From positions 19,464,422 through 19,528,421 of the forward strand of contig JAQNBH010000010.1 in assembly GCA_028752905.1 (NCBI GenBank): a DNA stretch of 64,000 bases, given 5' to 3'. Shown piece after piece: positions 22,391 through 34,454 of this stretch. The notes below the pieces were generated by a model that saw only the letters and a program-made list of their open reading frames with translations, searched no databases and was not told the origin of the DNA. The stretch is from Cladorhizidae sp. MBARI D1340-BT2. Lineage: Eukaryota > Porifera > Demospongiae > Poecilosclerida > Cladorhizidae. Position numbers and translations under genes: made by a program. Position 1 is the first letter of the stretch. Each line of letters begins with the position of its first letter.

Positions 22391-22858
22391 CTATAAGAAC
22401 AAAAAATCGTCACAATGAAATAATGTTATGATTGGATAAGATTTCCAGCTCAATATATATTTCTCTTCAGAGATATTAGCATTAATATTGGAGTGTTTAC
22501 AAGCTGGTTGGCATCTAGTGGCCTATAAACACACACACAACATAACACACCAAGACAGAGAGACATAGCCATATATTATGGAAACTTTTGATGCCCGTCG
22601 TAAATTTTAGCATTACAGAAACTGCCATGCTCTTCTAATATAAACTAGAGTTAGAGGCAGCATGCTTGGAAACTGCTTGCATTATGTGGACTCAAACTTA
22701 GCCAGCAGAGAATATGAACAATGCATCTGTGCTATGTTACTTGCAAGTTTTCATCAGGAATGAAAAAATAGCTTGCGTAGGTATATCTCTAAAGATAAAG
22801 GCAAGTGCCATATGATAGTAGCTACCAGTGAGCATGAGGTGTTGTCCACCCCAGTGTT

Positions 22859-22882
22859 TAGCCCTAGCCCTAGCCCTAGCCC
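22859..22882. repeat. Four perfect TAGCCC (GGGCTA) hexamers
   Basis: The 24 bases are exactly four TAGCCC units inside an intron. It resembles a short variant telomere-type repeat but is too short for any claim. Confidence 0.85.
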
Positions 22883-23118
22883 TTAAATCTACACATCCAT
22901 GCAAAGTTTAACTTGTGTTAAGGAAAAACAACAACACACACATATATAGATAAGCTTCTATGACAAAGAACACCTGGATGAATCTCATTAGAGGTTCACT
23001 AACTCCACTTGAGTTATTGATGTGAACTATGCTTTTTCCTGTGTACATGTGTGCATGTGTATAATTCCAGGTACATTACGGTATTAATATCATGGAACTT
23101 AGATATGCAACTATGTAC

Positions 23119-23406
23119 CTGAGAAGTCAACCTCTCCTGCAACAGAGCCATTGCTACTGTTATTCATCTCCATTGTCACTGCAACAGCTGTGAAGCTGTA
23201 CATTTTCTTGCAAAGATTCAAGTCTCCAACACTTGTAGTTCCACTAGAGCTGACAGGCACAGTGAACAGTGTCTTTCCATTCTCAGTAATAGTGAGGGAA
23301 TATTGTAGGACACAGTGAATATTAGGACCAGAAGTTGTCAGGACCACATTGAATGACTGGAAGTCATCATTTGCAGTGGCATTTATACTTGGAGCAGGTG
23401 GAGTGC
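23119..23406 (-). CDS. Fibronectin-III-like exon of the receptor-like gene
   Basis: The 288-bp exon (96 aa) begins after gcatgctag and ends at GACTTCTCAG followed by gtacat, phase 1 on both sides. It encodes GTPPAPSINATANDDFQSFN, HCVLQYSLTI and NLCKKMYSFTAVAVTM. The Pro-rich entry, the LQYSLTI strand and the YSFTAVAVT strand match the A, C and F strands of FN3 domains. Two cysteines could pair. Asn-x-Ser/Thr sites suggest an extracellular location. One exon equals one domain, as is common in shuffled receptor genes. Confidence 0.75.
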
Positions 23407-23409
23407 CTA

Positions 23410-25440
23410 GCATGCAAGATTACATTGACACTTATACATAAGTTTTGACAGCATAACATCTAGCAGTTGAGTATGTGGTACACCTATCAGTGAACTAGCG
23501 TATAACGTTGAATAACATGATGTTCCACTTTACCCAATCAGAGAGACATTTCCTCAATACAGAGTTGCTAGTGTATATTACAGCACTAGAGTTCTTCCAG
23601 CCACTATTGGAAAAGGGATCACATCATGTAGATAGCAGTAGGCAAAGGCACGATCTAATACAACTTAATTTCGATGAAGAGAAAGCTAAAACTAAGAGTA
23701 AAATAGATGGACAATATGTTTACTAATCCACAATGGTCTGGGGAAGTTCAGATGTGGTATTAAGAATAATTGATGGTTGGACAACCCACAAATATCTTGT
23801 AAGGTTAAGTTTTCTTAAGAAATCCAAGACAGGTAAAGAAGTATCTAAAGAGTTGATATACTGCCTCAACTGTGCTTGGTTTCCAATCACATTTAGTTCC
23901 TGTAGCCATGAGGCCTCAAGTAACTGTTAGCATGATCACCATGAATACCATGAGCTCTGCAGTTGTTTTTAATATGCCGGATAGCATCGGTGCAGTTTAA
24001 CCCAACCTAATCTTGGGTGATTGGTTTCTGCCCTCTGGTATCTCTTTTCTCTCAGAGCCTCAAGCTAAAAATATTGTGAAAGCAGCAGATTGGAGGATCT
24101 ATGACTTCTTCCAGCAGTACATGATGGTGTAGGTGTGATGTGGTTCACAACTTCTTCAACAGTTTTTCTGACATTTAGTTGCTTTCGGAACACCAACACA
24201 GGTTTGTAGTGCAGCAAATCACTCAAAGTTGCTGGGGATCTTTTCTGAAGTACATTGAAGTAGCCTACTACAGGTTGACACTGCTGCAGTCATTATTGTT
24301 TGGGCACACTTCATAAAAGTTACCTTTATATATATATATATCCACTATTTATAGGTGTCTACCATGGTAATTCTGAGTCATTAACTACAATCTTGCTATC
24401 TATGGATACCCTGATTGGAAGTCATCATGAACATTTCTTCCCTCTAACATTCCAGCATGACAGGATCCAGTACACAGTCTACTGCATAATAATTTAGTGT
24501 CTCATACAATACCTCAGACTAGCAGCTTAGGGCCACATGCCTCCTCCCACAACCCTTTGCTTATGGCTTCCATCAAATAACCCATCAATGCTGAGACCGA
24601 GTGAAAAGTCGCAGGCAAGGGACATCATTGGAGTGGCTGTAACATGATCTGAACATTCAGTGTATAAACCCTGGTGACTATCTATACCACTACTTTCCAT
24701 GACAACTTAAGCAAAAGGCTAGCACTGACTCACAACACTGGAAACACCCAATGCTAGTAGTTGTTGTAAAGGCTTTAACTGTGCTCTCCTCCTCTGAACC
24801 TGAGTGGGACTCTGATTTGCAGAATGTCAGCCATGCGGGATCTAGTAGATGGGGTTGGGAGTGGGGGGAGTGGGGGAAAGTGTGGTTGCCCTTCTAAAGT
24901 TAATCTAATTAAAACTTTGGTTTAAATAGCCAATTATTAATGGCAATAAAAACATAAAGTCGATTAAAAGAGAAATCTCAAAGTAATTTGATATCACCTG
25001 AAAAAAATCACACAATTTGAATAAAGATTCTTATTTCCCTTGCTACTATTTCTTATAAGAGATTGAACTGGTACCCCAGTTATTTTAAACATGTTATTAG
25101 TGGAGTAGAGGCAATAAACTATGATGGTCTGTGGTTTTTGGTCTTACATTCATTACTGTGTTTTTAGGTACACAGGGCTTTACACAGGATGAGACTTAAT
25201 TAGAATTTCTCAATAATGAACTTGAAATTTAATCTCTCGACATTTTGACTAGAGCTGTGCCTTCATCATTAATAACTAAAGCCCCTGATCTTATTACTAG
25301 ATCATCTAGTTGAAAAGTCGAGATATTAATTATTATAGAGAAGGTTGTTGTAATACATATACAAGAGCAGAGTAGTATCATGCTACAATTAGTGACTAAT
25401 ACGATTGACATACATATTCTACAATTATACTGAGGCCTAA
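23410..25440. other. Intron-like stretch with simple repeats only
   Basis: It sits between the FN3-like and Ig-like exons. It contains an AT microsatellite near 24,328-24,342, a G-rich tract near 24,849-24,880 and, at 25,205-25,400, a copy of the dispersed short repeat. No supported exon. Confidence 0.45.
25205..25400. repeat. Dispersed short repeat with inverted ends
   Basis: The left side reads tctcaataatgaacttgaaa then ttaatctctcgacattttga. The right side has tagttgaaaagtcgagatat and attattatagaga in inverted sense. It belongs to the same family as 53,594-53,756. Confidence 0.6.
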
Positions 25441-26183
25441 AAGCTCATAATATAATAGTGAATATAATATTCTTGGTATATTTCATTGACTAAAGTAAAT
25501 GCAGTGCTGGATCCAGGTTGATATAATAGTGAATATATTGATATATTGACTAAGTAACTGCTGTGCAGTGCTGGATCAACGGGTAGGGGGAGGGGGGAGG
25601 GGGGGTTCGAACACCCCCTTTTAACAAAATACTGCATGCCCAGAGTGATCTACAATGTCATTTTCATAACTGACGAATGCCACACTCATTAAAAACATAC
25701 ACTAATTATTATAATTATTGTGACAAGCACTCCAACTTGTAAATGATGTGGTTATTCATTGACTTTCTACATAGTTATTTAGTCAAACTTCATAACTACC
25801 AGTACTGGAAGTTTCTACAGCCTGCCTCAGTTTGTTTGAGCATGTTCCAAAGAAAGAGAGCACTTTCTAGAAGCACAAAAGATGCATAGACCTCACTACA
25901 ATGTTTAAAGTTATGTATTGTAGAATTACCTCAAGATCTCTAGAATCTGACAAGCAGCAATCTTCAAAGAGGTCCTGTGAGTGTCCTATCCCAGAAATTT
26001 CACCACCTTCTTTAGAGGAACTATCCTCGGTAAGCCAGCTTGAAGTAACAAGTGAGTTCACTATGTGTTACAGTAGTGTGCTGGAAGAATCTGCTCCACA
26101 TTAGACATCAGACAGGCAATCAACTACAGGTAATCTAGTGTCTGTACCTGTAATAATTATGTCTTTCAATTGGACAGATAGAC

Positions 26184-27522
26184 TTGGGAGCTATTGTACA
26201 TGCTGCCCATAACTCCTTAGATCAACTGAGGCATATATCTGGGGAAATGGAAGTTGCTAAAAAGCTGCAATATCTTGTCAGTCATTTTAAGCCAGCTCCA
26301 ACTGTACTCTTCATTCTCATCCAGTTATCAAACAAGGCAGATGCAAAGCTTCCTCCAGAAACTATGGCTTGAGAAATTCCAATGGTTTTTATATCATAAT
26401 GAGCTAGAAGGTGGTCTTTGTCATTACTGTATTCTTTTTCCTGAATGTCCAACAGGGGTGGTAGTCATGGATCAAATCAGGTGTTTTAGTGCTTGCACCC
26501 TATCAAAAGCCATATATAAAGGCACTTGGTACGGATGGTCTTCTTATTTCTCATGAGAGGAGTTCAACGCACCATCATGCAACAGATAAATATTTAAAAC
26601 CCCGGATGCAAGGTTTGACAACAGGCAGCAATCTGAACAAGAACCAAAGAATAAAGAAGTTCTACGTCAAATTGTTCTTACCGTTGACTTCTTGGCAAAT
26701 CAAGGCTTACCTTTCAGGACAAATAAGGAGGACAGTGAATTTTGCTGATGAGAGTGTCAATAGAGGAAACTTCATTGCTATTCTGCAGCTTTTGGCGAAA
26801 GGGAACACCTGTCTTCAGGATCACCTCTTATTACCCAAATGTAATGCACTTTATACCAGAAAAACAATACAAAATGAAATAATTCACATATATGCTTGTA
26901 AGGTGAGGGAACACCTAACCAAACACACTAGAGAAAATAACTTGCCTTTCACTGTTATTGCTGACGAGGTCACTTATTCTCATGCTAACCAAGAAATTAT
27001 CTCGGCATGATTTTGAGATTAATGGATTTAACTTCTTTAAAAAATCCTCACATCAGGGAATGTCTCATTAATTTTCTGTTTTTAAGAGAGCCAATGCTCC
27101 TACTATATAGTGGGCAGAAAGCCTTGCTCTATTGGGAAAAAGATCTTCCTTTTCCCAGATCTTTAATAAACGAGCTTAGAAGATGGCAAGTTATATGTAA
27201 AAATTCAAAAAGTCAGTCCCACCTGGCTAAAAGACAAAGAGAGTGCAATAGACAAATTCCAGATACTTTCCTTCTGGCACTTGCATCTTGTGATATTGAT
27301 TCATTTCCAAATATTTGCCAGCTACTTATAATAGCATGCACATTACCTATTACAAGTGCCGAAGCAGAGCATTCTTTTTCCTTACTTAGGAGGTTTAAAA
27401 CATACTTGCGATCTAGTATGGCAGAGGAGCACCTGGCTGATCTTGGAGTTATTGCCATGCACTATAGTGAGAGAATTTATATAGATGATATCTGCCTTGC
27501 TTTTATTCAAACACATCCATGA
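26184..27522 (+). pseudogene. hAT transposase remnant (DUF4371 plus hATC)
   Basis: Frames in order are: a zinc-finger-like start (LQKLWLEKFQWFLYHN followed by GGLCHYCILFPE, about 26,340-26,450); then 26,489-27,009 with VNRGNFIAILQLLAKGNTCL, YTRKTIQNEIIHIYACKVRE and FTVIADEVTYSHANQEIISA, matching the DUF4371 region of ZMYM1-like proteins, where the last aspartate is normally catalytic; then, in another frame (27,007-27,522), SFPNICQLLIIACTLPITSA, EAEHSFSLLRRFKTYLRSSM and EEHLADLGVIAMHYSERIYI, a good hATC dimerisation domain. The middle of the RNase H-like fold is missing and frames shift, so it is inactive. A possible short intron at 26,129-26,176 (gtaatc to ggacag) lies upstream. Confidence 0.8.
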
Positions 27523-27785
27523 AGACCTTCACTTTTTACTGTCTAACTCATATTTACTGTATACGATTGATTTCTCTGATATAAATTATTTTAAAGGGCT
27601 GTAATAACTCTTTAATATCCCTGGGAGTAATAACCTTGACAGTGGTCGTGTTCTGACAAAAAAATTCTATGACATGCACCCCTACATGGAGTTTTCTCAA
27701 TTATCACATCCATTTATATGTGTATGGTGGTGTGTATGATTAAGCAGTGTTTCTTTCACAAATATGGTCAGGGATTGGGCAAAAT

Positions 27786-28015
27786 GGCTTCAGAAAAGGA
27801 GGGAGGGGGAAACCCACTGAGGAGAAAAGGAGGGAGGGGTAAAACCCACTGAGCAAAAAAAGAGGGAGGGGGAAACACACTCAGCAGAAAAGGAGGGAGG
27901 GGGGAAAAGCATTCAGCAGAAAAGGAGGGAGGGGGAAACCCACTTAGCAGAAAAGGAGGGAGGAGGGAAACCCACTGAGAAGAGGAGGGAAACACAGAGA
28001 AAAAAAGGGAGGGGG
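27786..28015. repeat. G-rich minisatellite, about 30-35 bp unit
   Basis: About seven imperfect copies of a unit with ggagggagggggaaacccac and tgagcagaaaa. On the minus strand it gives a repetitive Pro/Phe/Ser frame that is a shadow of the repeat. It lies inside the hAT element. Confidence 0.85.
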
Positions 28016-28263
28016 GTAAAGTTGAGTTACTTAGATGTGCAACTCTAAAATCTAGCACATCTTTGTAGGTGCTTAATTACTTGTTCAATTTCCAATTTAT
28101 TCATCACATGCAAGCAAAGTCATTTTCAAGGGATAGTGACAAAGTTTAAAAAGGGGGTAGAACAGTTTTGAATGTTGGAAAAATGGCCCCCTAGCCCATT
28201 CTAGAAGAAACATCAATCAATGAACCCCCACTTTTTAAAATTCTTGGATCCAGCCCTGCTGTG

Positions 28264-29642
28264 TACTGTTAACAATGATAATTCTGGAAGATGATAAACA
28301 CCGAGAGAGGGGAAAAAGGAGATCTGTAGGTGAAAAGTTAGGGCCAAGTATAATTTCTCCTAGGTACAGCACCTTCTCCCAAAGCTCAAAACAGCTTACT
28401 GTGAGGTACCACTCACTTTTTGCATGCTTCACTAAGCCTTGCCTTGTTAGAGTCATACGAGGCAAGTTGATGCATGTTGCTTGGCTGATAGCAACCTTCA
28501 TGGGCCTACGATTATGTTTAAGGCAGAATGAACATGCTACATATTTCCCACTCCAACTGTAACATCCCTAGGGAAATTTCAACTTCGATTTTTTATCAAT
28601 GCTAGCCTTGCTATGCTGGTTTGAGTTGTTAGGAACACTCTCATATGACAACTATGTTTTGTCTGGTCCCACTCTTGAGATGGAAACTGCTACATTGTTT
28701 TACCAATCACACTGACTCACATAAGTAAAATGAGATTCTTTTGCATTGTAAATTTAACAAAATCAAATTTTGAACTTTAATAATGCAATGGTAAGTGTAT
28801 CAGCTGGTGTGATTTATATTTTGAAGGGATGTAGCAGTTGTGCTTAAACACTCTAAGAAAAACACTAGGAATTATATGCAGGATATAATACCAAGACATA
28901 ATTATTTTCACCCTTCTCAAAACATTTTTTTCTCTACAATATTGCTTGGCGATTAACAGGTGTCCCCTGTTATGGAAACATTTTGACGAATCACTCTTAC
29001 CTGCTCGGTAATTAGACAAAGTTGCAGAAGTGGAACTATACAACTTTGTAAGGGCAATCATTTTCATTGATAGGAATTAATAATTATTATGAAGTGGAAA
29101 TCAAGCTTCTGTTGTGAGCCTAGTAGTGGTATTCGCATTAAGTATTAGAATTGCAAACCTAGAAATATGCCAGCTACTTATATACTGCTGTGATTTGTAG
29201 CTAAATCTTATCATTGCACTGGAGCTGAGCTTCAGAATTTCCCCCTAAGCAGATATAGGACATAGCTCTAGTGGATAATTAATAGAGAATGTACTGTCGA
29301 TTTGGTTGTGTAAGTTGCATTTGGCTTGATATCAAGTCATAATTATAAGAAAATCTTCCCGGTAGTGCAGGGTTTCATTATGGGTGTGTGTGTGTGTGGC
29401 TGCACCTTGGAACCTTTTCACCAACGCCCACTTAGAATCCAGATTCTTCCATTTAACACTAACAGCTATCATACTTTTTCTTCTTCATAAAGGTAATTTA
29501 GAAATAAAAGGTTTTCTAAAAGTGATGATGAAACCAAATTAGGTAAAACATGAAACAGTTTCTCAGCTAAGTCTCAAAATGACTGGCCAAAGGTTAAGTG
29601 ATGGTTTACATAATAAACTGTAAGTAAACCAACTTGTCTTAC
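28264..29642. other. Intron-like stretch without recognised genes
   Basis: Lies between the hAT element and the Ig-like exon. Only a short TG microsatellite (29,383-29,397) was noted. Confidence 0.4.
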
Positions 29643-29981
29643 CTAAAACAGTTGCTGTAGCAGTCTGTTTATTGCTCTCAAAGATACCATCTTCACAGGA
29701 AATGTTGACTCCATTGAGGTCAGAATAAGCCACCACTGAGAGAGAGCTTATTATTGATGCACTTGGTTGGGGCAGTACTTGTGCCAGTGTGAATCTATTC
29801 TCAGGTCCTACCATTGAAGGCAATAGCATTGTACTTGTTATTACTTGTAGAGAACCATTGATAATCCAGATATGATTATTTGCTAATATTGCACAATAGA
29901 AGGTAACAATATCTCCAACACAAAATCCTACTGCAGTATAATTAGCACCATTCACAAGAACCTCCAAAGGAGCAGTCCAAC
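29643..29981 (-). CDS. Ig-like domain exon of the receptor-like gene
   Basis: The 339-bp exon (113 aa) has acceptor ttgtgttag and donor ACTGTTTTAG followed by gtaaga, phase 1 at both ends. Ig-domain landmarks are present. The B-strand cysteine is in CVGDIVTFYCAIL, the C-strand tryptophan in NHIWIINGSLQV, and the F-strand cysteine in SDLNGVNISCEDG, followed by a G strand (QTATATVLG). Several N-glycosylation sites occur. This domain is the first after the signal peptide and would be the distal, ligand-facing part of the receptor. A decayed paralogue is at 2,667-2,951. Confidence 0.8.
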
Positions 29982-30059
29982 CTAACACAATAGCAACATT
30001 ATAAATAACAGCCAATATCAATCACTATACTAATATAGACCAGAAAGCCATTAAGACAA

Positions 30060-31085
30060 TAGCAACCAAAATCAGCCATAGTAAGACACTAGCAAACAGT
30101 GTTATGTATTAGAAGACATAAAAAACTATTGGAATACAGAGAAAATGGCATTAGCATTTAGAAACAAGCATTTTCTATAGGAAGCATTATTAAACAGCAT
30201 TACCTGTATGTAGAGATTAGAAAACAGAATTTATTAGAAGAAGACACTAGAAAGAAGCATTAGCTGTAGGACGACATTAGGAGCTAGCATTAGCTGTAGA
30301 AAAAACTTGTAACCAGCATTAGTAGCTAATAGGAAGATTTTAGCAACCAACATTAGCTATTGGAAGACATAACCAAGCAGTATTAACTGTACCAAAAATT
30401 AGCAACAATATTAGCCAGAACAACTAGCATTTTCCATAGGAAGACCCCAGTAAACAACATTAGCTATAAAAAGACATTACCAACCAGATTAACTATAGGA
30501 AGACATTAGCAACTAAAATTAATTACAGGAAGACACTAGTAGCCTATAGGGAGACCCCAAAACGAGGTTATCTATATGAAAACACTAGCAACCAACATTG
30601 GTCAGTATGATATAGGAAGCATTAGCAACCAGCTTTAGTTATAGGAAGACAATAGTGTACAGCATTAGCTAAAAAGACACTAGCAACTAGCATCAAGAGA
30701 CAGGCAAACAGTATTAGTTATAGGTAACTAGCTTTAGTTATAGAAAGACACTAAAAATGAGCATTAATTATAGGAAGATATGGAAACTAGTATTACCAAT
30801 ATGAAGACACTAACATAAAACATTAGTTACAGGAAGACACAAGCAATCAACATTAGCTACAGCAAATTAATTAGCAACCAGTATTAGCTATAGGAGTATA
30901 TTAGTAACCAGCATTAGTAATAGGAAGAGATTAGCAAACTGCATTAGTTCTAGGAAGATATTAGCCACCAGCATTAGATATGCGTAGACCCTCAACCAGC
31001 TTTATCTATAGGAAGAGAATAGCAACCAGTATTAGTTATAGGAGGATACCCACAACCAGTATTTAACCTTCATAGTTATACGTAG
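30060..31085. repeat. Degenerate minisatellite in the first intron, about 1 kb
   Basis: Roughly 25-30 diverged copies of a 35-40-bp unit built from aaccagcattagctatagga and agacattagc fill almost the whole intron between the signal-peptide and Ig-like exons. No coding potential. Confidence 0.85.
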
Positions 31086-31131
31086 AAACAGCAAGACTGC
31101 TAATTGGTTGTACAGCAATATAAAAACTTAC

Positions 31132-31180
31132 ATTGATTAACAAGGACAAGGAGAAGTGCAGGCACCATCAAAGCAGGCAT
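31132..31180 (-). CDS. Signal-peptide exon, start of the receptor-like gene
   Basis: The minus strand reads ATG at 31,180 and encodes MPALMVPALLLVLVNQ, a compact hydrophobic signal-peptide core, before the donor CAAT followed by gtaagt at 31,131. The exon ends in phase 1, exactly what the Ig-like exon (acceptor phase 1) needs. A second, upstream ATG in another frame reaches a stop, so this start is preferred. The cleavage site would fall in the next exon. No promoter element was recognised upstream. The call rests on the combination of hydrophobic core, consensus donor, matching phase and position. Confidence 0.65.
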
Positions 31181-31199
31181 TATTCTGCATTCATATACA

Positions 31200-32780
31200 C
31201 AATTATAAATACTCAGGAAATAAAATGCATCCATACACAAGCATATGTGTCAACTTTTAATCAAGGAAAATGGTCTGGTTGGTTTACTACGGAAATGTTA
31301 GCAATATGATTTGGCTTCGTTTTTTGAAATCAAACCACTGACCCTATTCCTACCAAACTCACTTGATTTCAACATTACTGTTAAAATACATGGAGAGATC
31401 AAGTATGCACAGGAATCAGGTGAATGGCTAAGGATAAAACAAGTGATTGGTCCTTGAAAAAATAATATAGCCACAAATTTAGGTCTACTTATAATGCCTC
31501 ACTGGATCTCCATGGCAGTAGCTATCTTACATATAAATCTGATGTGTCTGTGATAATATTTGTCCAGAGACCAATCCAACCATTTTAAGCTACGAAACTA
31601 AACTTTGCCAAAGCTTTTTTTCAACACTTGGAATAGTTGCATTGCCCAAGAAGCAGCAAAATTTTCCCTTGAGAGGTGTGTAATTTAACAATTTAGACAC
31701 TCAGTCATTTTGTTGGTGACAAATGCAGAAGCATCTGAGGCCACCTGTGCTTGCCAGCGACTCTTCCTTTCCAGTTAATGCTGATGCAGTTTCCCACCTG
31801 TAACTGCTCATCTCCATAAATAAAGGCAAATCCAAAACTATTCCAGCAAGCTATAATATTTATTGATTCAAGTTGCCCGAAACAGTCGGACTAGCAAATA
31901 TATTTACTATGCGGTGAGGGGGTGTCACAATAATTATCATGCTGTGTCTTTTATAATTCCATCTTCAAAATTCTTCGGCATGAAGAGGGAGATGTTTTCT
32001 AACCATTGATTTTCTAAGCCTCTCAACCTCCACCACCAACCCACCCACACCCACACACTCCACCATGAACACAGACGATACAATCTGCACAAACCCCAGG
32101 AAAAGCCAAGTTTCTCTGCTAGTAACCAGACAAAATTATAGCAGCAATAAAATGCAATTTCTCTAGCAACCGTAGCTTAGAGTGGACCATTGTTGTGATT
32201 ATGAGTATGTGGTCAACTAGAGAAACACCATATTATGTGTAATATAGCTAACCACACGTTAATCTTTTTTCAAGAAAATAAAAGAAATAATTTGCCAGAG
32301 AGTTAGCCTGGTGTTATTGATATGCATAGTTATAAATCCAAGTTCCTCAAGTTAGCCCTCCAAGGAAGTCTGAGATGCTGTACCAGTGAGTATAACATTC
32401 ACTATCCTGCATTATCAAACGATCTTCTCCATACCTAGTAGACTATTCAGCAAAAACCAAAATGAATTATGTTGTCATTGATATTATACTCAAGGGTGGA
32501 TCTAGGATTTTGAGAAAAGTTGGGGAAGAGGTTATCTCCTATCTCCTGGTAAGGGGGTTGGGGTTTCCAGTAAAGGTGCAATAGGAAGTAACAAAACCTG
32601 CCAAAACTGACTTGGAAGCATATTGAGTTATAGTAAATGTTTGAAGTTGATTACAAAAGAGGAGAAACTCAACATAGTAAAATGTATAGTCAAGGTCACA
32701 AAATTATTGTCAGTAGCAACCCAAATTCATCTAGATTATCATAACCCCCAAACTCTCTGTTACTGATCTCCTATTTTTTT
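31200..32780. other. Upstream region of the receptor-like gene, no gene recognised
   Basis: It would hold the promoter of the minus-strand gene, but no TATA box or other element could be supported. The motif gggtggatctaggattttga near 32,495 resembles a transposon end, but no partner was found. Confidence 0.35.
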
Positions 32781-32960
32781 AATTAATTAATTTATTTTTA
32801 ATGAAGAAATTATTTATTTATTTATTTTATTTTATTTATTTATTTATTTATCATCATTATTATTATAATATTATGACTTTAATTATTATTTTTATTTTTA
32901 TTAAGTTTTATTTATTTTAATTATTATATTTATATATTTTATTAATATATATATATATAT
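32780..32960. repeat. Extreme AT-rich low-complexity tract
   Basis: Almost purely A/T with TTTA/ATTT tetramer runs and a terminal TATATA run. It directly abuts the piggyBac-like element; a similar TA tract (35,075-35,125) abuts its other end. Confidence 0.9.
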
Positions 32961-33350
32961 TCCCCATTAACCCTTAGACCGCTTTAGCTGTTATTGTTAA
33001 AAATACCCCAGACGCCGTGGCCCCAATAACCGCCGTTTTTTAATTAATAAAAAAAAACACCGATTTTTAATCAACGCCTTTTTTGTCGGTCGGCTGATTT
33101 ATCACCAGATCTAGGCAGGATGCAAGTCGATCATTACCATTTACAGAACACGAAGGTAAACAGTCCTAAAGAAGTCATAACCATCACCTCCTTTTGAAGT
33201 ATGTCTTGTCAAAGATTGATGAGTGTAACACTTTCACTGATGTGACATAATCGGTGAACATTCTTGTTGCAATTAAGTGGGTAGCCAAGGCTTCTCCAAA
33301 GTAAGTTGAGTACTTTGATATTAGTTATTGGGTCAGTTTAGCTTGTGTAT

Positions 33351-33960
33351 AGGCTTCTGCCAACTAGCTAGCTAGCAATGGAGAATTAGCGCTATCTCTG
33401 GGATGAACTAAAGGTTCCTAGTTACAGATACTGTGTAGTGTAGATAGCTATGCTAAGCTAGACACGCTAATTATAGGCTTCTGCCAACTAGCTAGATAGC
33501 TATGGAGTATTAGCGCTATCTCTGGGATGAACTAAAGGTTCCTAGTTACAGATACTGTGTAGTGTAGATAGCTATGCTAAGCTAGACACGCTAATTATAG
33601 GCTTCTGCCAACTAGCTAGATAGCTATGGAGTATTAGCGCTATCTCTGGGATGAACTAAAGTGTTCCTAGTTACAGATACTGTTTAGTGTAGATAGCTAT
33701 GCTAAGCTAGACACGCTAATTATAGGCTTCTGCCAACTAGCTAGATAGCTATGGAGTATTAGCGCTATCTCTGGGATGAACTAAAGGTTCCTAGTTACAG
33801 ATACTGTGTAGTGTAGATAGCTATGCTAAGCTAGACACGCTAATTATAGGCTTCTGCCAACTAGCTAGATAGCTATGGAGTATTAGCGCTATCTCTGGGA
33901 TTAACTAAAGGTTCCTAGTTACAGATGCTGTGTAGCTAAGCTAGACACAATAAGCGCTGG
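33351..33960 (+). repeat. 124-bp tandem repeat, five copies
   Basis: Copies start at aggcttctgccaactagcta at 33,351, 33,475, 33,599, 33,724 and 33,848. Copies two to five are almost identical and differ by single bases (one T insertion in copy three); copy one differs slightly and the last is truncated after its first 90 bases. A more diverged copy follows at 34,020-34,140. The array is rich in CTAG and GCTA. Confidence 0.95.
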
Positions 33961-34454
33961 CCATATGTTAGCTCCTTCTAGTATTTAGAACTGTTGTACA
34001 GAGATAGAAACACTAGCTTGTCTATAGGTTTCTGGCATCTAGCTAGCTAGCTATGCGCTATCTCTGAGATAAACAAAGGGTTCCTAGCTACAGCTGCTAT
34101 GTAGTGTAGATAGCTACGCTAAGCTAGATACGCTAAGCTAGATACACTAAGGGCTGGCTGTATGTTAGCTCCTCTGGTCTGTTTTACGTAGAGAGAAACA
34201 CTAAGCGCTGGCATTTTCTTATCTCCTACTGATATTTTGTGCTCTAAATACCAGCAGGAGCTATATAGGAAAATGCCAGATCATAGTTTAGCTCATGAAC
34301 TAACCTATCATTATTACTTCATTGTATACTTTGTGGATATCATTATAGTGATGAAGATATAGTCTGATTAGACTGCTGGAGCTGGAAGAGGTCTGGCTGA
34401 CAGTTGCACTGCTGGAACTGGAAGAGATACTGCTAGCGGCACTACAAACCCTAA

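Larger units (their letters stand above)
25566..28258 (+). mobile_element. Decayed hAT-like DNA transposon (2.69 kb) with CTGTG target duplication
   Basis: The left end is CAGTGCTGGATCAACGGG and the right end, read inverted, is CAGGGCTGGATCCAAGAATT. CTGTG flanks both (25,561-25,565 and 28,259-28,263). Both ends lead into a GGGGGTTC motif. Between them lie an N-terminal zinc-finger remnant, a DUF4371-type region and a hATC dimerisation domain. A G-rich minisatellite occupies the 3' part. A second copy of the left-end motif at 25,502 shows a local 70-bp tandem duplication. The element lies in the intron before the FN3-like exon. Confidence 0.75.

Noticed and set aside
25600..25620. ggttcgaac word considered as a tRNA T-loop
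   Set aside because: No cloverleaf can be formed around it; it lies in a G-run next to the hAT end.
27768..28058. Pro/Phe/Ser-rich minus-strand frame
   Set aside because: It is only the antisense reading of a G-rich minisatellite.
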